A stretch of DNA of 64,000 bases from Ficedula albicollis (taxonomy: Eukaryota > Chordata > Aves > Passeriformes > Muscicapidae): contig NC_021671.1 of the NCBI RefSeq assembly GCF_000247815.1, forward strand, positions 21,192,267-21,256,266, given 5' to 3'. The notes beneath the pieces were generated by a model. That model made no database searches and was not told the origin of the DNA. It saw nothing but the letters and a program-made list of their open reading frames with translations. Positions 41,394-54,300 of the stretch are shown here, one piece after another (the stretch's first letter is position 1; each line of letters opens with the position of its first letter). The position numbers and the translations under genes were made by a program.

Positions 41394-42131
41394 GGCCAGT
41401 TCTACACCAGGAACAGGGGAAATGCAAACTGTAGTCAGTGCTTGCTGCTGAAAGTCTTTGGTCACAGTGGCTTTGACATAAATGGTGATCAGGACTATTG
41501 TTACGTATACTATCCCACAGTGTGTGTCTTAGCACGTGCAGCAGTTTCAGTGGACCAGTTCTCAAAGCTTTCCAGTAAGCAATGAGTGGAAAATTCAAAT
41601 GACTATTTATATTTACCAGTGGAAAGAAACACAATATTTTAATAGGAAAAATTTGTTGCTTTTCTTCAAAAAGAATTGAAAATCCCATAGTACCTGATAG
41701 CAATCTGTTTTCTTTTTTGGCTTTTTAAATAGACACTTTTTATGGAAAATGTCTCTGAGAAGGGCCAGTTCTACACCAGGAACAGGGGAAATGCAAACTG
41801 TAGTCAGTGCTTGCTGCTGAAAGTCTTTGGTCACAGTGGCTTTGACATAAATGGTGATCAGGACTATTGTTACGTATACTATCCCACAGTGTGTGTCTTA
41901 GCACGTGCAGCAGTTTCAGTGGACCAGTTCTCAAAGCTTTCCAGTAAGCAATGAGTGGAAAATTCAAATGACTATTTATATTTACCAGTGGAAAGAAACA
42001 CAATATTTTAATAGGAAAAATTTGTTGCTTTTCTTCAAAAAGAATTGAAAATCCCATAGTACCTGATAGCAATCTGTTTTCTTTTTTGGCTTTTTAAATA
42101 GACACTTTTTATGGAAAATGTCTCTGAGAAG
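41394..42131. repeat. Tandem duplication, 2 x 369 bp
   Basis: The copies are 41394-41762 and 41763-42131, starting GGCCAGTTCTACACCAGGAA. I see no difference between them. Open frames inside appear twice with the same translation and are not genes. Confidence 0.96.
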
Positions 42132-42303
42132 AGGATCTTGGGGATTTTTTTTTTTTTTTTCTGCTGTGATGTAAGGCAGGAGCACACAACTCAGCATTTC
42201 TCTTCTTTAGAAGCTTACATTAATTTATTTTGACAGCATTTCCAACCCTTATAGTAGCTTAGCATTATTTGTTTGTGCTACCTTCTTATTTCAGACAAGC
42301 AAT

Positions 42304-42614
42304 GCTTTGCGTGAGACTGCTAATTTGGCAAAGGGCAGGGGTTCACATTTGGTTTTCACAGACTGATAGATTTAAAGGCTGGAAGAGACCATTATGATGA
42401 TCTAGTCTGACCTCCCACTTCAATCAGGGCACAAGCCTCATGCCATCATTGCTGCAACGGCTTTGCGTGAGACTGCTAATTTGGCAAAGGGCAGGGGTTC
42501 ACATTTGGTTTTCACAGACTGATAGATTTAAAGGCTGGAAGAGACCATTATGATGATCTAGTCTGACCTCCCACTTCAATCAGGGCATAAGCCTCATGCA
42601 ATCGTTGCTGCAAC
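42304..42614. repeat. Tandem duplication, 156 and 155 bp, carrying an ancient CR1 3' end
   Basis: The copies are 42304-42459 and 42460-42614, starting GCTTTGCGTGAGACTGCTAA, with about four small differences. A third, short echo (ATGATCATGA) follows at 42615-42648. Confidence 0.93.
42358..42450 (-). mobile_element. Ancient CR1-type 3' fragment (first copy; repeated at 42514-42606)
   Basis: The + strand core is GATAGATTTAAAGGCTGGAA, GAGACCATTATGATGATCTA and GTCTGACCTCC, which matches the reverse complement of old amniote CR1-like LINE 3' ends. It is seen twice only because the surrounding 156 bp is duplicated. Confidence 0.75.
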
Positions 42615-43184
42615 ATGATCATGACCTCAGCAGCAACATGATCATGAGCTAGACAGCAGCTTAAAAAATGTGATCAATACTGAGTTGCCTTGCCCGAGTT
42701 TTTAGCATTAATTTTTCCAACTTAGACTCCTGTCCCTGGATCATATAATTTTATAGGCATGCACAGTCAAAATGAAACATCATCCTTAACTGTCCTTTTC
42801 AATTACATGTCTATGGCTTTATCTTCTTGGATTTATGCCAAGATTATAGGAATATTTATGTTGTGTAATTGTCAGACCATGCTAAATGGACAGTAAGAAT
42901 TCTTTTCTCTTTATATTGGATGTTGTAAAAACAATTTCAAAGCATGCATGCAATGTCAAGATATTGGGCTGGATCTACATTGGTAAGTCAGGAAGCATTC
43001 AGCCTTGCTTTTGCTTTTTCAGAGCAGTTTGCATCTACTGAATTAACATATGTGGAGCTGTCTACAGAGCAAATGCCGAGCAGCTATTGTGCTTCTTTAG
43101 AAGAAAAAAACACCACCAGAGTTTCTAAGATCAATTTTTAATAACAATGAAAATCAGCAACTGATAAAAAAGATAAGAAAAGGA

Positions 43185-45171
43185 AGGTGCAAATGTTTAA
43201 GAAATTATGATTTACCTAGAACATTATCAAAAATACAATTGTAATCTGGTTTGCCCAACATATCAGCAGGAGAAGGTTAGGTGGGAAGAAGGGAGATACT
43301 TGGAATCAGGTTACTCTGCTACTCATTTTCACATGTACTCATCATAATGTGAGAGCACACTTTCTTCAGACTTCAAACCTGGCTAAAATTCACTCTCCCA
43401 GGAATTCTGGTCTACAACAACTACATTAATTTTCCAAGTTGGCCAGACCTCCAAATCTGGTACTGCTGTCTTATGCAACTGGGGAAACTCCTGGTGAGGT
43501 TGCAACATTTTGGAAAGTCTCTGAGCAAACATCTGTTTCTGAAATTTAAATGTTCAGGCCTTTTCTGTGTCCCCCTATATGGAGTAAAGAAAGAGGACAA
43601 CTTTATTTCACGTGGTAGCTAAAATGGCTCTGTGTTTTGCCTGAGAAAATAATAGGGGAAGGTACTAGAGGAAGATACTGCCAAGAGACAATCTGGGTAA
43701 ACATGCTGCAGGAATTGATCAAGTTCTATGAGCTTTAAAACTTACAAATCAGGTCACTTTTAAGAGCTACCATTCTACTGAATGGCCCTAGTGAAACTGT
43801 AAAGATTGACGTTAATTTCAGACAGCAGCCACCAGGTTCTCGTCGTCTGGTAAAGCATTAATAGAAACTGATGTTCTTCAACAAAAATTTAACAAAATTC
43901 TGATTATTCTTGACTCAAAAAAACCCCAATCTCTTGCATACCAAACTGCATGGAAACAAAATTCCAGGCTTCCCATATTGAAAATTACACAGTTCAAGGA
44001 GATAGAGCATGGAAATGGATTAATTCCAGTTTTGCTCAGGCTTTGCTCAGTTTTGCTCACTTGTTTCACAGTTTTCTTCCATTTTCATGGTCAGGAAATG
44101 CAGAAGGTATCAAGAGACCTGTGTGAAGCCATAATAATATATATGGGTTTATATTTATAGTCACTGGATAGGAAACATTAGGTGCAAATGTTTAAGAAAT
44201 GATTTACCTAGAACATTATCAAAAATACAATTGTAATCTGGTTTGCCCAACATATCAGCAGGAGAAGGTTAGGTGGGAAGAAGGGAGATACTTGGAATCA
44301 GGTTACTCTGCTACTCATTTTCACATGTACTCATCATAATGTGAGAGCACACTTTCTTCAGACTTCAAACCTGGCTAAAATTCACTCTCCCAGGAATTCT
44401 GGTCTACAACAACTACATTAATTTTCCAAGTTGGCCAGACCTCCAAATCTGGTACTGCTGTCTTATGCAACTGGGGAAACTCCTGGTGAGGTTGCAACAT
44501 TTTGGAAAGTCTCTGAGCAAACATCTGTTTCTGAAATTTAAATGTTCAGGCCTTTTCTGTGTCCCCCTATATGGAGTAAAGAAAGAGGACAACTTTATTT
44601 CACGTGGTAGCTAAAATGGCTCTGTGTTTTGCCTGAGAAAATAATAGGGGAAGGTACTAGAGGAAGATACTGCCAAGAGACAATCTGGGTAAACATGCTG
44701 CAGGAATTGATCAAGTTCTATGAGCTTTAAAACTTACAAATCAGGTCACTTTTAAGAGCTACCATTCTACTGAATGGCCCTAGTGAAACTGTAAAGATTG
44801 ACGTTAATTTCAGACAGCAGCCACCAGGTTCTCGTCGTCTGGTAAAGCATTAATAGAAACTGATGTTCTTCAACAAAAATTTAACAAAATTCTGATTATT
44901 CTTGACTCAAAAAAACCCCAATCTCTTGCATACCAAACTGCATGGAAACAAAATTCCAGGCTTCCCATATTGAAAATTACACAGTTCAAGGAGATAGAGC
45001 ATGGAAATGGATTAATTCCAGTTTTGCTCAGGCTTTGCTCAGTTTTGCTCACTTGTTTCACAGTTTTCTTCCATTTTCATGGTCAGGAAATGCAGAAGGT
45101 ATCAAGAGACCTGTGTGAAGCCATAATAATATATATGGGTTTATATTTATAGTCACTGGATAGGAAACATT
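43185..45171. repeat. Tandem duplication of about 1 kb (995 and 992 bp)
   Basis: The copies are 43185-44179 and 44180-45171, directly adjacent. They appear identical apart from a three-base indel near the start (aaattatgattt versus aaatgattt). A TA-rich microsatellite begins 23 bases after the second copy ends. The small open frames within are duplicated exactly and lack any recognisable protein. Confidence 0.97.
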
Positions 45172-45193
45172 CTAAGATTTTGTTCTTCATCCA

Positions 45194-45246
45194 ATATATA
45201 TATATATGTATATATATATATATGTGTATATATATATATATATATA
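45194..45246. repeat. (TA)n microsatellite with TG interruptions
   Basis: 53 bases of alternating TA, interrupted by tatg and tgtg units. It is self-complementary and could form a cruciform. Confidence 0.95.
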
Positions 45247-46239
45247 CAGGAATATAGATTATTATATCCAGATTTTGGAAATATCCTGAATATAATAATC
45301 TGTATATGATCTATGGGTCAATACATTTCTGTTTCAGAGGAAAATGCTGACTCTTCAAGTATTAATGGCCTTAGTTGAAGAGAAATAATTTCCATTTATC
45401 TAAAATCATTGCAGTGTTCCACAACCATTTTGAATACATATTTTCTTCATAGTATATATAGGTACCAACTGCTAGTATGATTGTGTTCAGTAATACATTT
45501 TAAATTAGATAACCTCAATGAAAAATACACAATCTTCATTGGAACATTTTAGTGCAAAATATTAAAATATGTAAAAAATTATTATGTAAGATTAAGAAGC
45601 CTTATGAATAAAATTTCAAGAGCATTTGCACATTTGAATGCAGGAACTGCTTATTGAAGGCAAAAGTTATCTGATAATGTAATTATATGTGATGTTTTGA
45701 CTTTGCATGTGAGTCTTAGCCCTACAAAGGGACATCTGATAGCACAGCCAACATGTCTTTGCAATTAGGATCGTTCACAGTATAGCTTATGGAAATGCAG
45801 GATCCTGTACAAACAGTTTGGTAAAAATGCTTGTTCTTGTTTCTCTTTGTTTTAATGGGTTATAAAATAAAAGTAGTGTAGAAGGCATTTTTACAGCCAG
45901 AGCTTGTCATACACAGTATGCATGGCTCTGCTGGGAAGAAAATGCCAAAATTATGTACCTCAAGCACCCATCACACCTCTTGGAAGGGTCATATACATAA
46001 AGCCATAAAAATGTTGTGCTTTCCTTAGTGGAACAGAACTGACAGCCTCTCCAGTGCTTACAGCATCAACCCTGGTACATGCCAAAGTGTGTGTCATTCA
46101 GCAATTAAATACTGCCTTCTTCATTTGTTTGCAGCAACATGCAGAAATGGGAAGGGAGCTGCACAGCTGCAGAAAGGGAGGGCAAAGAAAAAGGTGCTTT
46201 AAACAGCATGAAATAGGCAGGGAATTACAGCACCAGAAA

Positions 46240-46261
46240 ACACACACACACACAGACAGAC
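46240..46261. repeat. Short (CA)n / (CAGA)n microsatellite
   Basis: About seven CA units followed by CAGACAGACAC. A TG-rich stretch (atgtgtgtgtgg) follows 11 bases later. Confidence 0.8.
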
Positions 46262-47347
46262 ACTCTCTAAATGTGTGTGTGGAGGTGGGAGCTGGGGGAG
46301 GATTACACAAGTCAGGTAAGTTAATGGTAGCTGCGGGGACTGAAATGATAGAATAGATACACCAGAGGGAAAGTAGTAGTGTGAAGAAAAGAAGGTCATT
46401 AATAAAAGATGAGGAGGGTTGAAATTAATGAAGGTTGTGCAGAGACACTTGCAGCCCTTGTGAGGAGAAAAGCACAGGACCCACTTCTGGTACTCTTGTT
46501 CAGTAGCTCCAGGGAGTGGGTCAGAGCTGTCACAGACCTGCTCCTCACGTGCTTGGGTTTCCCTCCTGTGGATACAGGGAGGAGAAGGGGGGCTGAGACA
46601 TTTGTTGTTCGATCTCAGTCTTCCATGCAATTGCAGGGAGCCAGGATGCAGCTTCAGATCTGTGAGCTGGAAAGGACTTTGCCACAGTTACAGATATTTA
46701 TGGCAGCCATAATCAGTTGATGAACACAGAAACATGCCACAAGTTGTCTCTTAAGAACAGTTAGTGAAGGCAGAGTTTGTGAATAGGTATTTCATTCTTA
46801 CCCACAAAATGGGTATTTTTCTTTACAATTATTTATTTAAAAATATAACTCTGCTGAACTAGGGAATAAAACCAAATAGATCACTCCCCCCACCCCAGCA
46901 CTTCAAATCCTAGGAAGAAAGTGTTGACCAGTTTCAAAACCTTAGACAGCAGCAGGCTTTTAAATTCAGATTAGACTCAAAGCAGGGAATAAGGAGTCAA
47001 AAATGTTCTCAGTTAAAATAAATATTTATTTTGGGGAATGTTCTTGCCTTTTCTGATCTTCTCCTTACTCATTTTTTTTCCTCTTGAATAAAATAAATTG
47101 CTTAATCTAATTATTACTAGATCCTTAGAAAACTTATTTTCCAGAATTCACTCCTAATTTGAGCTTTTTTGCTCTCTTGTCTTGTATAGACAAAACATCT
47201 AATCTAATCAAACATGTAATGGAACACATCAATATGAAAGTCTCATGTTCATACCTGATTTTTCAAATGTTCAGAAAAATACAGGTTTTTCAAATATCCA
47301 CCTAAGTATTAAATTCTTTCAATTTTTTTTTTCTTTTATTTTAACAG

Positions 47348-47443
47348 CAAAATTTGGAGAGTAACCTCACCAACCTTATTAAGAGGAACACTGAACTGGA
47401 AACTCTTCTGGCAAAACTCATTCAGACCTGTCAACATGTAGAA
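47348..47443 (+). CDS. MID1: MID1 (TRIM18) internal coding exon, 96 nt, coiled-coil part
   Basis: MID1 is a RING/B-box/coiled-coil E3 ubiquitin ligase that binds microtubules and, with the alpha4 subunit (IGBP1), controls PP2A turnover. This exon encodes 32 residues, starting [12 protein letters not shown] and ending LIQTCQHVE, in an uninterrupted frame. From memory it is identical to human MID1 residues about 221-252 and clearly differs from the paralogue MID2 at several positions. It starts in phase 0 after a T-rich tract and AACAG acceptor, and ends in phase 0 at a strong GTGAGT donor. The leucine/isoleucine heptad spacing fits the coiled coil that drives dimerisation. The length of 96 nt equals human coding exon 2. 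The preceding exon (RING and B-boxes) is absent from the window. Because 96 is a multiple of 3, skipping this exon would keep the frame. Confidence 0.96.
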
Positions 47444-48065
47444 GTGAGTATTGACCTCCATGAGAAATGCTTATAAACTTAATTACATTCATTTCTAGCA
47501 TCCAGGAGAAAACATTTAAACAAACAAACAAAACCCTAACAAAACAAATAGAACCAAACAAACAAGTGAAGAAATTAATTTAAATAACAGTAAACTGACT
47601 TAAAGCTTTTTCACTGATAAGTGGTATTCTCAATACAGATAACCTACTTAACATTCCTTTCTGTCCTGATTTAATTATGGTGTGTTGTTATGGCCTCCAC
47701 CTCTACTATACTTACACATGACTTACTGCCTGTAACATGCATCTTTCCATGTCCTTTGTGAGACAGAGAAATATTTACAGGTTGAAATGAAGGTGAAACA
47801 ATAGATTCCCAACCTCATTTAGATTCCTGTTTGCCACTGTTTTTGTTTTTGTTTTCTTTTTTAAAATCAGAATTAACTATCTAAATACATATCTGTGCTC
47901 AAATGTCATACACAAAATATATTTATCTTCTAAAGAAGACAGATTCTTACAGGCCTTTTAGTTGCTTCACTTACATATTCCACTCTGAATATCAAAAAAT
48001 CTTTAGTAGGGTGGGATCTCAACTTCCCCCCCACCAAGAAAAGGTGAGAAAAAGTTCACCCAAAA

Positions 48066-48344
48066 AAGGCAAAGCAAATAAACCCAAATCAAAAAAACAA
48101 ACAAAAACCTAAAAAACCAAACCAACCAATCAAAGCTAAACAACACCCTGTTCTTACAAAGAGATCGTCTTATCTGTGTTTGTGTTTGCTTCACTTCTCT
48201 AGAGTAAGGCAAAGCAAATAAACCCAAATCAAAAAAACAAACAAAAACCTAAAAAACCAAACCAACCAATCAAAGCTAAACAGCACCCTGTTCTTACAAA
48301 GAGATCGTCTTATCTGTGTTTGTGTTTGCTTTGCTTCTCTAGAG
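48066..48344. repeat. Tandem duplication, 2 x 140 bp, A-rich
   Basis: The copies are 48066-48205 and 48206-48344, starting AAGGCAAAGCAAATAAACCC and ending CTTCTCTAGAG, with about three substitutions. It lies 620 bases downstream of the 96-nt MID1 exon. Each copy ends in a pyrimidine-rich TTCTCTAG, which resembles a splice acceptor and is therefore also doubled. Confidence 0.93.
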
Positions 48345-51300
48345 CCTCATCAACTTCTCAGAGCTCAATAAAGCCATAAAAGTCTATCCACAGTGTGAAA
48401 CATTTGGGGAATGGTTTAATTTCTTTATAAAGGCACCACTAACAGCAGGCAGAACAGCTGAAATGACATTAGTAGGTATTGAGAGACAGAGATAAGGCAC
48501 TATTTCTTCCTCTGCACCCAAAGCTCAGAGCAAACCCCATGAAGCAGATGGGCTCAGGACAGCATCAGGCCTCTTCTTCCTTGCTGGGCTACGCCCAAGA
48601 TGTGCTAGATCTGAAAAATTTACAATTGCTGCTCCATCTTCTCTGCAGTTCTACAATATATCACCAGCTCTAAGTTTAGTATTACAAAGAACCCAACTTG
48701 TTCAGCTGTAACAGATGCGCTGCTGTCCCTGGAGTCCTGTTTTAGAAAATTTCTCTGTAGACATAAAGCAAGCACAACATAGTTGTTAATGAATTCCTAC
48801 CATGTTTTATTCATCAAATTAGGCTAATTAGCATTTAAATTAGCTAAATATTAAGAAATGAGCTTCAGTCAAAACCTTGGACCTCAGCCGTGCTGGAAAT
48901 TGGGCAAGTGGGGATGGGGAAGTAAACTGTAAAAGTTATCTCCATTGCTCAGAGCCCTGTGAAAACTCCAGATATGATGTGCATATCTCCAGCATTGGAG
49001 AAACTGTGGCTTACATAGATTTTTGAAAAGTCAGTACACTGTTTTTCTTCTTGCTTGTTCAAGAGAAAAATTCAACCCAAGCCAGAAACCCGAATTAAAA
49101 ATTAAATTAAGCAATATATTGGCTAAAACATTAACAATGCAAAGATAAAACTAGAAAATACTAAGAAAAGTTTCCAATGACTGTATCAGTTTTGACATAT
49201 GAACTCACTGAAATGTTGAAATTGAACAGGAAGTTAGTTTTACAGCAAATGCTTTCTTTTTCAATTTTAGATATATTACAGATAATAATGTAAAATACAT
49301 TGTACATAATTTGTAAACATATAAAAACATAGGTAGTAAATTCAAAGACTTTTGTTACCTACTTTGATATTCCTTACCTAATTTCAATTAATTTTGATTT
49401 CGATTTTGGGGGTTTTAAAACTAGTTTTTGAAAAAGAAAATAAGCTTTCAGTTTCACATACAGTTTGAACTTTGAAAAACAAGGAAGGAAAGGAAATTAT
49501 TATCATTATTATTATGATTATTACTTGTATGAAATGTACCAAGACTTTACTCTGATATATATAAACTTTTAAAAGTCATGCTCACTAACATTTATTTGTA
49601 GCTATAAACAGTAACATTTTTAATAAGCCTTTATCATGTCATAAGCCAAAAAACTCAATGTTACATGAGAAATGAAAAAGGAATGTCTTCTTTGGTTTGA
49701 TATGGAGCAGAAGCTGATGTTTCCAAAAATGAACAGCAAACAGGCTCTCTGGGCTTTGAATAAATGAATCCTTGCCAGCCAAACCAAATGTCACAAAGCC
49801 ACTGTTTCTCATCAACCAAGTGAGCTGTCAGTGGCTTCCCAGGAACCAGCTTCATGGCAGATTAGTGATCCACCCATGCATTCTTCCCAATTGTACTTTC
49901 ATCCATAGCAAAGGCCAAATCCCAATCTCTCTATGTTTTAAAACTGCTATTTATTCCTTTCTGAAACAGTTGTTTTCATTTTTTTCTCCCACGAGCACAC
50001 GAGGACTGATCAGTGATGTTGATAATCTGGAAGCTGGAGACCTTCCAGCCACTGGAGAGGGGGTATCTGGTTTGGCCTCTCATCACAGCAATGGAGACAC
50101 AAATCTTGCCTATTTTTAGATGGAGCTTATCAATTTATGACAGGATTTATCCTGATGGAGAACCTGATCTTGGGAGACTCGAGAAGTTTGTTTCCAGTCT
50201 TGCATTCCTGTGGTTGGTTCTGGTCATAACAGCAGGAAAACCTTTGTGAATAAATCAAGCCAAAACTGTTTTCTTTACTGCTTTAACTAAGATATAATAT
50301 TAAGCATTTTATTATAATAATAATTTTAGCATCTGAATGTCTGCTTTCATGCTTAACACGGATTAGTTTATTAGCTTATGGCAACTATTTTTAAAATTTG
50401 GCTTTCTCAAAGGGAACCACACCCTGAAATGTGATTGCTTGAGACTGTAACACTTTTCTGTCGCAAATCTTTCTGTTTCTTTAGGAGCTTGCTGACACAC
50501 TTGTTCTACTCATCTTTCAGACGCATCTCTAACATGTTTTTCGTTTTACACTATTTTTTCTGTCTTTCTACTCTCCCATCCTCTGTAATCCTGTCTGTCA
50601 TTACTTGGTTTTGCAGATACCCTGAAGGCTGTTAATCAGGAAAGCTTTGTTTTCCTTCCTTACAGACCATGGCAAGTGTACAAACTCACACTTTTGTCCT
50701 GGCTGCTTTCTGCAGAGCATCCTCTCACCCAGGGCAGCTCTCTGGGCTGGCCCTGCTGGGGCAGCTCTGCTCCTCACTGTGCAGGGAAAGCAGCTTGGCT
50801 GCCTCCCCTGGGACAGCAGGCTGGCTGCATGAAATGATAAACTCATTCACAGGATAAAATAGAGCTTTCTCCACAAACTGAAAGAATGGAATAGAAACAG
50901 CTTCTACTTGGATATGTATTTCTTTGTAGGTCTAGTTCACAGCGTTCACACTTCTGGTTGTATGTGTAGAAAACTTTTTAAGAGCATTAAAAATTGTCTT
51001 GGATAATTTTATCATTAAATTTTCTGCAGGGGCCTTATACAAATCTTCCCAAAACAGCGTTGTAAAATTGGGATTGACCAATATATGGTCCAGGATATGG
51101 CACTAGAGGTGAATCCCTGGCTGACAGCACTCCCGTGGCCACACCAACCCACCTCCAGGGTTCCCCTGTCCCCAGTGTGGGCTTTGGCACCCCTGCCCTG
51201 CCTGTGAGCCCTGCTGCACTGCCCCCCCCTGCCCTGCACACCTGGCACATGCAGGTGATGGGGGCTGCATCCCTCTCTGCTGGCTGTGCCCCTTCCAGCT

Positions 51301-54300
51301 GCACACAGCTCAGGATTTAGCCTCTTTCTATTTGAATCAGAGGAGGGTAGAACGCTGTCAGTGTTTAGTTCCCCCCTTGGTTTTAGTGTTACAGGTTTCT
51401 CTGACTGTGTCTGTGTCAGGACAAAGTGCTGTGTCCCAAAAAATTTGCTTCTTTGTCATAATTTCCACTCCATGACTGTATGAGGTTTCTGTAAAAATAT
51501 TTTAGACCATGGCATCCATTGACATAAGGCACAAATTTGAGCATGAGCCTCTTATGCCAGTTACTTTGTTTCTAAGCAATTTGGGTTTTGTTTTTGGATT
51601 TTTTTCCCATCTTTTCTAGGAAATGCATGATTAAATATTCTGTTATATAGTCAATACCATGAAGCTTCTCATCTGTTAGACAGAAACATAATCTGAACTC
51701 AGCTGGAGGAGAAATTGGAGCAATTATCTAGGGGGAGGAGAAAGGAAACAGGTTTTGCTTGCAGACAGCTTTATAGCATCTGTATCTCAGACTTTCTGTT
51801 TGTTTGGTTTTGTTTTGAATTCACCAAACGTCATAGGAAGCAGATTCTGGACAACACTGCAAAGTAATTTTTGGTTGTATGAAAAGGAGGCGTTTTCTTC
51901 TAGTTGTGTAACCCTCAAACTGCTGCATCCTTTGCTCTTTGCTCAGTTCCTAGCTCACTTCTAAAGATCTGCTGCAGGCAAAATCTCAGTGTAAATTTCC
52001 CCATCAAAAATTGGGTTTGTGTGTGTCAAATGGTGTTTTTTATAGCCATGTTGTATAATCACCTGAATAAAAAGTAGTATATTGAAAAAACTTTTATTTC
52101 ACCGGCACAGATATTCAACACTCACTCTTATTTTAAATCAGTGTAAAGTAGTAGTGCAAAACAAGTGAAGATGGCAGCACCTAAAAAATCCTGCCATTGC
52201 TGTTTTTATATATGGCTGATAAAAAAAGAAATGAGCCAAACAGGAAAATGTCAATAATTTTTAATAATGGAATTTTGAGCTCCTAGTAAGACTTCAGCGA
52301 CAAGACAGGCACTTCAAATTTTGCAACAAAAAGTCTCCATCAATTTTTGTATGGCATTTCTGTTATTGAGAGACAGCAAAATCGAAACTCAGCTGTCAAT
52401 GCAATTCCCAAAGGACACTTGAAAAATAAAGAGGCTTTGTCTGTCACAATAAGAAACAGTGAGTGCTCTGTTTTCACCAATTTTCACGGTACTCACTCCT
52501 TGAGATTTGGGATTATTTTTTCTCATAACTCAAGTAAACTGAGAAGTTCTCAACAGGAAAATTTAGTTGGAAAGCTTGTATGTAAATCCTGGTGTCAGAA
52601 CTGCAGCAAATGGCCTTCAGAGTCATACAAAGTCTTTGGAATACTTTGCTGGGTTTGTTGTTTTTTTTTTCCTTTCTAGAAAAGGAGCAATGGGTTAGAT
52701 GAGTGTTTACCATCACTGTGAATATAAGTGATAATTTCGCAGCTAACTCAGGAAGGAACTCCACAGAAATTTTCTTTTTTCTCTGCCCCACTATCTTCCA
52801 TTTTTGTGAAGATGGTTGTTCAGCAGCTACAGTTATTTGCTATATTTAAGTGCTAAAAGTAAAGGGTATTTTTTGATTTCTGAAAGTGACAGAAAAATAG
52901 GAGTTGAAGGAAATCAGAAGTTCTCACTCTTAGTAAGATACTAATAGCAAACCTGATGACATGCATAAACCTTAAGATGGAGTTTACAGCATTTTTTTTC
53001 CTAGGAAAGTTTCTGATGAGAGAAGCGACAAGAGACTCTTTCTCCATTAACATTATTTTGATTAAATAAGTGGCACAATCTATTTTGATTTCTAATTACT
53101 TTCATTCTACTTTTAATTCCACACTCATAAAAGCTGGTTTTATTCAATGGAAATCTCAGGTAAGCTTTAGTCAGAGTCTTAAATTTATGTAGCATCTGAA
53201 AAGAGAAACTTGAGAAACAAAAACTGACAAAACATGCAGCATGGCATATGGTGATACAGAATATTCATTCAGGGAGGTCCTAAGTTGCATGCCTAGTAAG
53301 CTGCAGCCTAGTAGTCAAATTCTATTTCGCTAAAGAACTATTAGCTTTCAAAAATTACTAATTAAATATATAATTGGCCCTACACCAATGTGGAACTGCA
53401 GCATTTATGCATACAATTTATGTACAGATTAAGCAGGTGCTGGAATATGTAATTGCAGCTTCAGCAGTTTTGTACCTTCTGTAACTTGGAGTTGTAGTTA
53501 TGGTAAGAGGTCACACAGATTGTGTATAAACTAATAGCAGAGCTTGCCCCTGCCTGCTAAGGTGGCCAGTTCTGATTTGCTCCACCACTCCCTTTCTGCC
53601 ATATGCAGTTGCTCAGATTTTTGATAGACTGATATTCTTGCAAGACTTCATCCTTAGACTAGTAAATGGAGCTTAGTTCACTATTAACCCCTGGTTAATT
53701 AATGCAGCAGGTGAAATTTTGTGCCTGCTATCAGAGACTGTAACTTGTCGGTGAAAATGTTTCAATTTATGGAACCTTCTATCTGAGTAGTTTATCATTG
53801 TGGGAACAAAATGCTCTTGAATTCCTCCTTGTTCTGCCTAACACAAACACCTAAAGAGCAGCTAGAGCAGCAGGGAGAACAAAGGCACTGGTCCTCTTGT
53901 GAGCATGTTAAACACTAGGCTAAAGACCCTGGATCCTGGATGACAGTTCAAAGTATTGAGCTATTGTTTACAAGTGCACTGGTTTCAACATCATGAAAGG
54001 ATGGACAGTCCTTTGAACTTCAGTGATTATTTGATAGTTTTTGTTTTTCTACCCTAAGTGAAACACATGAAGTGGAATATTTTGCTCAATATGGAACAAA
54101 GGCTTAATGTCAGCAGGAAAAACAAAGTAAAAACAATAAATAATTAAATATTGTTCAATTAAAAAGTATTTTCATTACTTAGGTTTAAAAAAAGGTCTAA
54201 CATAAAGTGTAAAAAAAAAAGAGTGAAAATTATGAGGTTCCTATAAATTTTTTTCCATGAAATTCTGGGATTTTTTTTTTTCTTTAGGGTGAGATTGTAA

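Noticed and set aside
43878..45152. Pairs of identical short ORFs suggesting a duplicated small gene
   Set aside because: The identity comes from the 1 kb tandem duplication at the DNA level. The peptides show no recognisable features.
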